Positions 15,608-24,100 of a stretch of DNA of 39,003 nucleotides are shown here, one piece after another. The stretch comes from an uncultured Collinsella sp. Lineage in GTDB: Bacteria; Actinomycetota; Coriobacteriia; Coriobacteriales; Coriobacteriaceae. The DNA is taken from contig CABUUJ010000014.1 in the NCBI GenBank assembly GCA_902494715.1, positions 1 through 39,003 on the forward strand. Reading direction: 5' to 3'. The notes under the pieces were generated by a model, which worked only from the letters and a program-made list of their open reading frames with translations, did not search any database and was not told the DNA's origin. A program made the translations under genes and the position numbers. Every line of letters begins with the position of its first letter. Within the stretch, counting starts at the first letter, position 1.

Positions 15608-16078
15608 ATGGACGCAAGCCAGATCGTACTGACCGCTGAGGGCCGCCAGAAGCTCGTCGAGGAGCTCGCTTGGCGTGAGGGCGATTACGCCAAGGAGATC
15701 GTCGAGGACATCAAGGAAGCCCGCGCGTTCGGCGACCTTTCGGAGAACTCCGAGTATGACGCCGCTAAGGACAAGCAGGCCCAGAACGCCGCTCGTATTG
15801 CCGAGATCCAGGCCATCCTCGCCAACGCTCAGATCGCTGCCAGCACGGGCGACCTGACCGTCTCCATTGGCTCGACCGTCACCCTGGTCGACCCCAACGG
15901 TGAGCTCATCGAGGTCACGCTTGTCGGTACTACCGAGACCAACTCGCTCGAGCACAAGATCTCCAACGAGTCTCCGGTCGGTCACGCCATCATCGGTCAC
16001 GGCGAGGGCGATTCCGTCGAGGTCGTTACGCCTTCCGGCAAGACTCGCGTCTACACCATCGCCAAGATCGCACGCTAG
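15608..16078 (+). CDS. greA: Transcription elongation factor GreA
   Basis: GreA enters the RNA polymerase secondary channel and promotes cleavage of backtracked RNA. ATG 15608 gives 156 residues behind GGGGAGATATCC; an in-frame ATG 10 codons earlier has no RBS and is not used in the family. The N-terminal coiled coil contains the diagnostic tip GDLSENSEYDAAK, with the acidic residues that hold Mg2+. The C-terminal FKBP-like domain has SPVGHAIIGHGEGD. A perfect TTGACA (15567-15572) lies 36 bp upstream, but no good -10 follows at 16-18 bp, so the promoter is only suggested. lysS follows after a terminator. Confidence 0.96.
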   Translation: MDASQIVLTAEGRQKLVEELAWREGDYAKEIVEDIKEARAFGDLSENSEYDAAKDKQAQNAARIAEIQAILANAQIAASTGDLTVSIGSTVTLVDPNGELIEVTLVGTTETNSLEHKISNESPVGHAIIGHGEGDSVEVVTPSGKTRVYTIAKIAR

Positions 16079-16106
16079 ACCACGGTCCCGCGTAAAGGTA
16101 TGTTTT

Positions 16107-16139
16107 CGCTCCCTGGGACCGAATCCTGGGGAGCGTTTT
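16107..16139 (+). terminator. greA terminator
   Basis: CGCTCCC (16107-16113) and GGGAGCG (16129-16135) pair around a loop that can add further GGA/TCC pairs, followed by TTTTAGTTT. It lies between greA and lysS and may be leaky because of the broken T tract. Confidence 0.8.
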
Positions 16140-16157
16140 AGTTTGAGGAGCTAACTT

Positions 16158-18122
16158 ATGGCAGAGAACCAGAACGCCGCCGATCAGGCATCGACGCTCA
16201 ACGACGAGCGCGCCACCCGCCTGGCCAAGCGCGCCGCCCTGTTCGAGGCGGGCCAGAACCCCTATCCCGAGCACTCTGAGCTTGAGGACTACGTCGCCGA
16301 TATCGAGGCTAAGTACGCCGAGCTTGCCGATGGCGAGGACACCGAGGACGTCGTGAAGATCGCCGGCCGAGTGGTCGCCAAGCGCGGTCAGGGCAAGATC
16401 ATGTTCATCGTCGTGCGCGATGCGACTGCCGAGATTCAGCTGTTCTGCCGCATCAACGACATGGACGAGGCTGCCTGGAATACGCTCAAGGCCCTCGACC
16501 TGGGCGACATCCTGGGCGTGACCGGCGTGGTCGTGCGCACCCAGCGCGGCCAGCTTTCCGTTGCCCCTAAGAGCGCGACCCTGCTTGCCAAGGCCGTTCG
16601 TCCGCTGCCCGAGAAGTTCCACGGTCTTTCCGACAAGGAGACCCGCTATCGCCAGCGCTATGTCGACCTGATCGCCAACGACGACGTTCGCGAGACCTTC
16701 CGTAAGCGTTCGCAGATTCTCTCCACCTTCCGTCGCTTTATGGAGTCCGACGGCTACATGGAGGTCGAGACCCCCATCCTGCAGACCATCCAGGGTGGCG
16801 CTACTGCCAAGCCGTTCATTACCCACTTCAACGCGCTCGATCAGGAGTGCTACCTGCGTATTGCCACCGAGCTGCACCTCAAGCGCTGCATTGTCGGTGG
16901 TTTTGAGCGCGTGTTCGAGATCGGCCGCATCTTCCGTAACGAGGGCATGGACCTTACCCACAACCCCGAGTTCACCACGATGGAGGCCTACCGTGCCTTC
17001 TCCGATCTCGAGGGCATGAAGGCGCTCGCCCAGGGTGTCATTAAGGCGGCTAACAAGGCCATCGGCAACCCCGAGGTCATCGAGTACCAGGGCCAGACCA
17101 TCGACCTTTCCGGTGAGTGGGCCAGCCGTCCCATGACCGACATCGTCTCCGACGTGCTCGGCAAGCAGGTTACCATCGACACGCCGGTCGAGGAGCTTGC
17201 TGCCGCCGCGCGCGAGAAGGGCCTGGAGATTAAGCCCGAGTGGACCGCCGGCAAGATTATCGCCGAGATTTACGATGAGCTGGGCGAGGACACCATCGTC
17301 AACCCGACCTTCGTGTGCGATTACCCCATCGAGGTCAGCCCGCTTGCCAAGCGCTTTGAGGACGACCCGCGCCTGACGCACCGCTTTGAGCTGGTTATTG
17401 CCGGTCACGAGTACGCCAACGCGTTCTCCGAGCTCAACGACCCGGTCGACCAGGCTGAGCGCTTTGCTGCCCAGATGGCCGAGAAGGCCGGCGGCGACGA
17501 CGAGGCCATGGAGTATGACGAGGACTACGTGCGCGCCCTCGAGTACGGTATGCCTCCCGCGGGCGGCATTGGCATTGGTATCGACCGCGTGGTCATGCTG
17601 CTTACTAACCAGGCTTCTATCCGCGACGTGCTGCTGTTCCCGCACATGAAGCCCGAGAAGGGTTTCCAGTCCGGTGCCGCTGCCGCCAAGGCTGCCGAGG
17701 CCGGCAACGCCGCGAGCCCGTTCGTTAAGTCGCTTAAGCCCACGCTCGATTACTCCAAGATCGCCGTTGAGCCGCTGTTTGAGGAGTTCGTCGACTTTGA
17801 TACCTTCTCCAAGAGCGATTTCCGCGCTGTGAAGGTCAAGGCATGCGAGGCCGTCAAGAAGTCCAAGAAGCTGCTGAACTTTACGCTCGACGACGGTACC
17901 GGTACCGACCGCACCATCCTCTCCGGTATTCACGCTTATTACGAGCCCGAGGACCTGGTCGGCAAGACCTTGCTCGCCATCACCAACCTGCCTCCGCGCA
18001 AGATGATGGGTATTCCCAGCTGCGGCATGCTGATCAGCGCTGTCCACGAGGAGGAGGGCGAGGAGCGCCTCAACCTGATCCAGCTCGACGCCTCCATCCC
18101 CGCCGGCGCAAAGATGTACTAG
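16158..18122 (+). CDS. lysS: Lysyl-tRNA synthetase with C-terminal tRNA-binding domain
   Basis: A class-II LysRS charging tRNA-Lys, 654 residues against the usual about 490-510. The anticodon-binding OB fold covers about 60-170. The catalytic core has GRIFRNEGMDLTHNPEFT (motif 2, 256-273) and GGIGIGIDRVVM (motif 3, 469-480). The normal enzyme would end near 500. After an Ala-rich linker (505-525) come about 110 extra residues (545-654), with FRAVKVKACEAV, ILSGIHAYYEPEDLVGK and LPPRKMMGIPSCGM. These match the Trbp111/EMAP-type tRNA-binding OB fold found at the C-terminus of MetRS. A LysRS carrying this tail should bind tRNA more tightly, which is an inference. The start follows GAGGAG; the gene stands between two terminators. 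Confidence 0.95.
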   Translation: MAENQNAADQASTLNDERATRLAKRAALFEAGQNPYPEHSELEDYVADIEAKYAELADGEDTEDVVKIAGRVVAKRGQGKIMFIVVRDATAEIQLFCRINDMDEAAWNTLKALDLGDILGVTGVVVRTQRGQLSVAPKSATLLAKAVRPLPEKFHGLSDKETRYRQRYVDLIANDDVRETFRKRSQILSTFRRFMESDGYMEVETPILQTIQGGATAKPFITHFNALDQECYLRIATELHLKRCIVGGFERVFEIGRIFRNEGMDLTHNPEFTTMEAYRAFSDLEGMKALAQGVIKAANKAIGNPEVIEYQGQTIDLSGEWASRPMTDIVSDVLGKQVTIDTPVEELAAAAREKGLEIKPEWTAGKIIAEIYDELGEDTIVNPTFVCDYPIEVSPLAKRFEDDPRLTHRFELVIAGHEYANAFSELNDPVDQAERFAAQMAEKAGGDDEAMEYDEDYVRALEYGMPPAGGIGIGIDRVVMLLTNQASIRDVLLFPHMKPEKGFQSGAAAAKAAEAGNAASPFVKSLKPTLDYSKIAVEPLFEEFVDFDTFSKSDFRAVKVKACEAVKKSKKLLNFTLDDGTGTDRTILSGIHAYYEPEDLVGKTLLAITNLPPRKMMGIPSCGMLISAVHEEEGEERLNLIQLDASIPAGAKMY

Positions 18123-18445
18123 GGGGTTGCGGCGTTTTACCAAACGCCGTAACCGCTCGACGCTGCGCGCCGCCCTGAGCGACAATTTGTCATTCAAAAG
18201 GCAAGGCATGACCAGAAGGTCTATGCCTTGCTTTTTCATGCCAACTTGTTCGCTCTGGACGTCGCTCGCTGTCCGTCCTCTATCTGCGGTGTTGCCCTGG
18301 TTGGCACTTTGGTCATTGGGGACGTTTTTAAACGACTATCCAACGGCTATTGCGCACATGGCTCGCGTGACAGTCGTCTCTTTTATGTTTCCTTTAGCCG
18401 TTGCTGCCTAGGATGGGGGTTAGTCGACAGGAAGGGAGCACCGGG
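18123..18445 (+). terminator. lysS 3' region with two hairpins
   Basis: This 323-bp interval has no convincing gene. A long hairpin without a T run, TTGCGGCGTTT/AAACGCCGTAA (18127-18152), is followed by a strong terminator: GCAAGGCAT-GACC pairs with GGTC-T-ATGCC-TTGC (18201-18231) and runs into TTTTT (18232-18236). The second hairpin shares 29 of 35 bases, inverted, with 35446-35480. The remaining 200 bases hold an open hydrophobic frame ending at 18411 with no RBS and a start inside the terminator, so it is not called. Confidence 0.8.
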
Positions 18446-20014
18446 ATGGACGACGCGAGCGAGCGTGCAATCGAAGAGGACATGCTCGATCAGTTCAACT
18501 ACTTTGATGATGAGGACGAGGAATTGATCGACCGTCGCGAGCCGGCGGCGCTCGATACTTTCGACCTTGTTGATGAAGAGCCCGACGAGGACGAGGTCGG
18601 ATCAGCGGAGCCCCCACAGCCTTCGCGCCTTGACTCGCTGCTTTCGAGAGCCCCCATGCACCACGGCGTTCGTGCCGGCGCGCTCCATATGAAAACTGAC
18701 TGGCACCAGATCGTGACGGCAGGCGATGAGCTTGCCGTCGATGCGCCGCTCACCGATAAGTCATCCATCATCTGCCGCACCGGCATGCTTATGCTGGCAA
18801 GCGGAACAGGTGCCTGGCGCGTGCGCGATACCATGAATCGTGTTGCTGCCGTACTCGGCGTCACGATTCACGTCGACCTGAGTCTTCTGTCGTTTGAGTG
18901 CACTTGTATCGAAGATGGCCACTGCTTTAACGAGGTTGTCAGCCTGCCCACAACGGGAGTCAATACCCATCGCATTTGGATGATGGAGAGTTTCCTCAAG
19001 GAAATCGAGACCTATGGTCGTCGCTTCACGGTACACGAGTATCACGAGATGCTCAGGACCGTTGAGAGCTCAAAGCCCGATTACTCTCCCTGGCAACAGG
19101 GCCTTGCGGCAGCCTGTGCTTGCGGCGCCTTCGTCTTTTTGCTCGGCGGCGGCCCTATCGAGATGGCCTGCGCATTCGTAGGCGCTGGTGTTGGCAACTT
19201 TGCTCGCTCCCATATTCTCAAGCAGGGTCTTGGCCAGTTTAGCGCGCTGACGACGGGCGTTGCGCTCGCTTGCGTTTCGTATCTGCTGGCATTGCTCGGC
19301 CTTGGCCAGGTCGTACCGGGGGCAATGTCGCACCAAGAAGGCTATATCGGCGCCATGCTCTTTGTGATTCCCGGCTTTCCCCTCATTACGGCAGGCCTCG
19401 ACATCGCTAAGCTCGATATGCGAAGCGGCATTGAACGTCTTTCGTATGCTGTGTCGATTATTGTGATGGCGACCCTCGTAGGTTGGATGGTTGCCGAATG
19501 TGTGGGGCTGGCACCGGATGATTTTGCCCCGCTCGGCCTTTCGCCGCTTGCTCTTACGCTCCTGCGCGTGGTGATGAGCTTCGTTGGCGTATTCGGCTTC
19601 TCGGTGATGTTCAACAGCCCGGTAAAGATGGCCGCGGCAGCTGGGCTGATCGGCGCCGTGTCCAATACCTTGCGCCTTACGCTCGTCGATGCGCCGACGA
19701 TGCTTCCCTTCCTGGGCCTCAGCGCGGGAATGCCTCCCGAGGCGGCAGCGTTTATCGGCGCGCTGGTATCGGGACTGCTGGCAAGCTTGGCCGAAGTCAA
19801 GCTCACCTACCCGCGCATCGCTCTCACGGTGCCTTCGATTGTCATTATGGTGCCCGGTCTGTATCTCTACCGCTCTATGTACTACATGTGCACCTTCGAC
19901 ACGGTCAATATGCTCGGCTGGTTTGTGCGCGCGGTGCTCATCGTGGCGTTTCTGCCCGTTGGCTTGGGCGTGGCGAGAACTCTCACCGACCCTCGCTGGC
20001 GCCACACCAGCTAA
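18446..20014 (+). CDS. Threonine/serine exporter family protein (ThrE-type, DUF1212 plus DUF3815)
   Basis: An integral membrane protein of the ThrE family; Corynebacterium ThrE exports threonine and serine. The 522-residue chain begins with about 65 very acidic, probably disordered residues (DDEDEELIDRRE). A soluble segment (about 70-215) of the DUF1212 kind carries LMLASGTGAWRVRDTMNR, then about ten hydrophobic helices. Helix clusters include GFPLITAGLDIAKLD near the middle and TVPSIVIMVPGLYLYRSMY near the end, the latter typical of the DUF3815 half. Both halves are in one chain, as in actinobacterial ThrE. ATG 18446 follows GGAAGGGAGC. Substrate is inferred from family only. It is alone between repeats. 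Confidence 0.85.
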   Translation: MDDASERAIEEDMLDQFNYFDDEDEELIDRREPAALDTFDLVDEEPDEDEVGSAEPPQPSRLDSLLSRAPMHHGVRAGALHMKTDWHQIVTAGDELAVDAPLTDKSSIICRTGMLMLASGTGAWRVRDTMNRVAAVLGVTIHVDLSLLSFECTCIEDGHCFNEVVSLPTTGVNTHRIWMMESFLKEIETYGRRFTVHEYHEMLRTVESSKPDYSPWQQGLAAACACGAFVFLLGGGPIEMACAFVGAGVGNFARSHILKQGLGQFSALTTGVALACVSYLLALLGLGQVVPGAMSHQEGYIGAMLFVIPGFPLITAGLDIAKLDMRSGIERLSYAVSIIVMATLVGWMVAECVGLAPDDFAPLGLSPLALTLLRVVMSFVGVFGFSVMFNSPVKMAAAAGLIGAVSNTLRLTLVDAPTMLPFLGLSAGMPPEAAAFIGALVSGLLASLAEVKLTYPRIALTVPSIVIMVPGLYLYRSMYYMCTFDTVNMLGWFVRAVLIVAFLPVGLGVARTLTDPRWRHTS

Positions 20015-20145
20015 TTGGTGCAAGGGGGGACAGATTACTTTGCACCAAATGAGTTGCGGTGAAATAGAGACTGAATTGCTGCTTAAAGGGTCAAAACAGT
20101 CCGTATTCCACCGCAACTTATGGGGTCGGGGGATTATTGGTGCCC
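20015..20145. repeat. Nested palindromic element (REP/MITE-like)
   Basis: The first part is a perfect 9-bp hairpin TTGGTGCAA/TTGCACCAA (20015-20048) whose loop reads GGGGGACAGATTACTT. Directly after it, 20049-20066 pairs with 20104-20121 (AGTTGCGGTGAAATA against TATTCCACCGCAACT, one mismatch, extendable to 18 pairs) around a 37-base loop. A third ATTGGTGC (20135-20142) echoes the first arm. No gene is present. It starts at the stop codon of the ThrE-type gene and so may also serve as its 3' end. Confidence 0.65.
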
Positions 20146-20233
20146 TGCATCTTCATAAACTCAACGCTTACGAAGCGCGCGCCGTTTGTGTTAGGGTAGT
20201 TCCACCACATAAGTAGTCGCAGACGCACGTATC

Positions 20234-20284
20234 ACGGGCGGGCGAGATGAAGTCCCAACAGCTCCATCTCGCCCGCCCGTTTTT
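20234..20284 (+). terminator. Strong terminator ahead of the DUF2798 gene
   Basis: A perfect 16-bp stem, ACGGGCGGGCGAGATG (20234-20249) with CATCTCGCCCGCCCGT (20265-20280), is followed by TTTT. It lies 45 bp before the next start codon and more than 200 bp after the previous gene. It therefore either ends a short transcript starting near 20200 or acts as an attenuator for the next gene. Confidence 0.85.
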
Positions 20285-20328
20285 GTTGCGTGGTGCCGCG
20301 GCGTAACACAGAAAGGATTTTGCCCTTT

Positions 20329-20877
20329 ATGCCTATCAACAAACGAGAGAGCCTGCTGTTCACCTTTATCATGTGCTTTTGCATGGTGCTCTGGATGAGC
20401 ATCTACAACGTTGCCCTGCAGCATGGGGTCATCAACGGCGAGGTTGTTGCCGCCGCGTGGCTCGGCTTCCCCGTTGCCTACATTTTTGCCATGTGCTGCG
20501 ACTGGTTCGTCGCCAGCCCGCTCGCCAAGGGTTTCGCCTTTAAGTACTTGGTCACGCCGGGCAAGAGCTCGCCACTTGCCATGACGCTCGCCGTCAGCTC
20601 CTGCATGGTCGTTCCCATGGTCATCATCATGTCGCTGTACGGTGCCTGTGAGGGTCTGACGCACATGCCCGGCGGCATCCTTGCGAACCTGAATTCCGTG
20701 CCCGCGATCTGGATGATCAACATCCCGCATAATTTTGTGATGGCGCTGCCGTGGAACCTTTTGGTAGCCGGTCCGATTTCCCGCTTCGTCTTCCGTCGCG
20801 CCTTCCCTGTGGGGACGGTTTTCGAGGAGGAGCATGCCGAGCTCTTGGAGCAGGCTATGGCTCCTGAGTGCGAGTAG
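20329..20877 (+). CDS. Tandem DUF2798 membrane protein
   Basis: A small integral membrane protein of 182 residues with two copies of a DUF2798-like unit, each with two hydrophobic helices. Copy 1 is about 8-75 (FTFIMCFCMVLWMSIYN, then WLGFPVAYIFAMCCDWF). Copy 2 is about 88-160 (SSCMVVPMVIIMSLYG, then PHNFVMALPWNLLVAGP). The function of this family is not known. The ATG at 20329 was taken because GAAAGGA lies about 12 bp upstream; a frame 13 codons longer begins inside the loop of the terminator and lacks an RBS. It follows a leader with a strong terminator, so read-through control is possible, and is itself followed by a terminator. Confidence 0.8.
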   Translation: MPINKRESLLFTFIMCFCMVLWMSIYNVALQHGVINGEVVAAAWLGFPVAYIFAMCCDWFVASPLAKGFAFKYLVTPGKSSPLAMTLAVSSCMVVPMVIIMSLYGACEGLTHMPGGILANLNSVPAIWMINIPHNFVMALPWNLLVAGPISRFVFRRAFPVGTVFEEEHAELLEQAMAPECE

Positions 20878-21043
20878 CTCGCTTAGGGATCTGCTGAGCG
20901 CGGGCGACTTGCTTGGTTGGAGCCCTAAGCGTGGATAGCTCTCTCGGCGACATCGCGGGCGTGAGCGGTGCGCATGACCGGAGGGCCCGTGCTGCTCCGT
21001 TGCCCGACGTGCTAGCGCGCAGAACAATCTGTTGGTGCATTCG

Positions 21044-21076
21044 GCGGCTGCTGAAGCGTTTCGGCAGCCGCTTTTT
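21044..21076 (+). terminator. Terminator before the activase unit
   Basis: GCGGCTGC (21044-21051) and GCAGCCGC (21064-21071) pair and are followed by TTTTT. It isolates the TetR/activase unit from the genes to its left. The 165 bp between the DUF2798 gene and this hairpin show no gene. Confidence 0.9.
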
Positions 21077-21088
21077 ATACGGAGTTTA

Positions 21089-21109
21089 AATACAACAGTC
21101 TGTTGTATT
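21089..21109. promoter_or_regulatory. 21-bp palindrome, candidate TetR operator
   Basis: AATACAACA-GTC-TGTTGTATT is a perfect inverted repeat with 9-bp arms and a 3-bp centre, the size and form of a TetR-family operator. It lies about 50 bp before the activase gene, close to a candidate -10 TATATC (21121-21126). The TetR gene is the last gene of the same unit, so autoregulation of the whole unit is the simplest reading. Confidence 0.75.
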
Positions 21110-21158
21110 ACGTAGAGTGGTATATCTCTAGCGGGAAAAATGCGAGAGACGGAGCATT

Positions 21159-24100
21159 ATGGCGTTGCTAGTAGGACTGGACGTAGGGTCGACGACGACC
21201 AAAGTTTACGCGATGCACGAGGATATGACCGAGGCGTGGTGGGGATATCGCCGCCACGGGGCGTGTCAGACAGCGAGCGTGCGCGCCATGCTCGGCGAGC
21301 TCGCCGAGCGCTTTCCCCATGAGTCGCTGCGCGTTGCGGTGACCGGCTCGGGTGCGCGCGATATCGCGACCGCGCTGGGCGCCTCGTACGTTCAGGAGGT
21401 GGTCGCCAACGCGCTCGCGATCAGCAGGTTCTATCCGCAGACGCGCTGCGCCATCGAGCTGGGCGGCCAAGACGCCAAGATGATCTTCTTCCGCACCAAC
21501 GATAAGGGAGACATCGAGGTTGCCGACATGCGCATGAACGGCTCGTGCGCAGGCGGTACCGGTGCATTTATCGACGAGATGGCAAAGCTCATGGGGGTCG
21601 GCACCGAATCGGGCGAGTTCGAGCAGCTCGCAAGCCGGGGAACGACCGTCCACGAGGTCTCGGGCCGCTGCGGCGTGTACGCAAAGACCGATATCCAGCC
21701 GCTGCTCAACGAGGGCATTCCTGCCACCGACCTGGCGCTTTCGGCGCTTCACGCGGTCGCCCGCCAAACGATCGGCGGTCTGGCCCAGGGTATCGACATC
21801 GAGCCGCCGGTAATCTTCGAGGGCGGTACGCTCGCCTACAACCCCACACTGGTCCGCGTGTTCCGGGAGCAACTGAATCTATCGGACGATCAGGTTATCG
21901 TCCCGCGCGATCCGCAGATCATGGTCGCGCGCGGTGCCGCCCTGTCGCTGACCGACATGTTCGCATCGTCCCAACCGATCGACCTTCCCGACGCTTTTGT
22001 CCGGCTGGATAAGCTCGAGACGGTCGCGCCCGCAAGCGGGGAGGGACGTCTTGCCCAGCCCTTTTTTGCCACACCTGCCGAGCAGGCGGATTTTACGGCA
22101 CGCCATGGCAAAGAGACGCCGGCAAAGGGTCCGGATGCGTATGCGCCCGGAGAGACGGTGCGTGTGGCGCTCGGTATCGATTCGGGGAGCACGACGACCA
22201 AGTTCGCCCTGGTCGATGAGGCGGGTGAGCTTGTCGATTCGTTCTACGCGTCTAATAACGGCAGACCGCTCGACGTCGCCCAACAGGGTCTTGTCAGCTT
22301 GAAGAACCGCTGGGAGACAGCGGGAGTCACGCTTGCGATCGATGCCGTGGGCACCACGGGATACGGCGAGGAGCTTTTCGCGCGCGCGTTCCACGCCGAC
22401 TACCATACGGTCGAGACGGTCGCGCACGCCCGCGCCGCGTGCGCATGCGTTCCCGATGCGACCTTCGTGCTCGACATCGGCGGACAGGATATGAAGGCCA
22501 TCTGGCTCAACCACGGCGTGCTGACCGATATCGTCGTCAACGAGGCGTGCTCTGCGGGCTGCGGCTCGTTCCTCGAGGGTTTTGCCAAAAACCTCGGAAT
22601 AGCCGTTGAGGATATCGCGACCGAGGCATTTTCGTCCAAAGCCCCCGCCGTTCTCGGCAGCCGCTGCACGGTGTTCATGAACAGCAGCGTCGTTTCCGAG
22701 CAGCGGCGCGGTAAGGGTCCGGGCGACATCATGGCCGGTCTCTGCCGTTCGATTATCGAGAACGTGTTCACCAAGGTCATTCGCGTTTCAAATCTCAACC
22801 GTCTGGGCGACAAAGTCGTCGTCCAGGGCGGCACGTTCCGAAACGACGCGGTGCTGCGCGCATTCGAGCAGTATCTGGGCAAACCCGTCACGCGTGCGCC
22901 CCACCCGGGGCTGATGGGCGCTATCGGTATCGCCCTGCTCGCGCGCGAGGAATGCCGCAAGGGCGACGCCGGCACGTCGTTTATCGGGCTCGATGCCGTG
23001 GAGCGCTTCGAGCATCGCGAGTTCGGCGGCGTTACCTGCCGTCGGTGCAACAACCGCTGCCAGCGCGCGGTCGTGGCATTTGGCGACGGCTCGCTTTACG
23101 TCACGGGCAATCGCTGCCCGCGCGGCGGCGCCATCTCATGGGATGAGCTCGTGCGCGAGGTTCCCGCGGCGGAGGAGCTGCGTCCGCAGGGTGCTTGCGA
23201 GGCACAGGCACCCGGCACGGGGCGCGACCGGACCGCGGCTGCCCCCAATCTCTTTGTCGACCGCGAGAAGCTGCTGTTCGAGTCGTACCCCACGGTTCCC
23301 GTCTGCGGGGGGCGCGATGTCACGATCGGCATTCCCCGTGTGCTCGAGTTCTGGGACACCATGCCGTTCTGGTCGACGTTCTTCAGCACGCTCGGCTTTA
23401 AGGTGCGCGTCTCGGGACGCAGCACCAAGGCGATGTACGAGCGCGGTCTGGCGCACGTCACATCCGACACCGTGTGCTTCCCGGCCAAGCTCGTCCACGG
23501 GCACATCCGCAATCTCGTCGACGCCGGCGTCGACCGCATCTTCATGCCCATCATCACGACGGTGCCCACCGAAAACACCGCCTCTACCAGCGAGTGGATG
23601 TGCGCCGTCGTAAAGGGATACCCCTACGTGATGCGCAATTCCGATAACCCGGAGGAGCGTTTCGGCGTTCCGTTCGATACGCCGCTGTTCCACTGGTACG
23701 ACGAGGGCGACCGAAACCGCCAGCTCAAGGCGTGGTGCAAGGAGACCTTCGATATCGATGCCGACCTGGTTGCCAAGGCGACCGAGCAGGCGGACCGCGC
23801 GCAGGAGACGTTTGAGAACCAGCTGCAGCTGCGCGGCAGGCAGGTGCTCGAGAACGTGCGCGAGGACGGCGGCTACGCGGTGGTGATCGCTTCGCGCCCG
23901 TACCACAACGACCCGCTGGTCAACCACGGGCTGCCCAAGCTCTTCTCTGAGCGCGGCATCCCCGTGCTGACGCCCGATGCGGTGCCGGGGGTCTGCAACG
24001 TCGATCTTTCCAACAGCCGCATCGACATCGTGAACAACTACCATGCGCGCATGCTGTCGTGCGCGGTCATCGTCGCATCGACGCCCGAGCTCGAGCTCGT

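Noticed and set aside
18127..18411. A 94-codon hydrophobic frame between lysS and the ThrE-type gene
   Set aside because: Its start lies within the lysS 3' hairpins, there is no RBS, and no family resemblance is visible.
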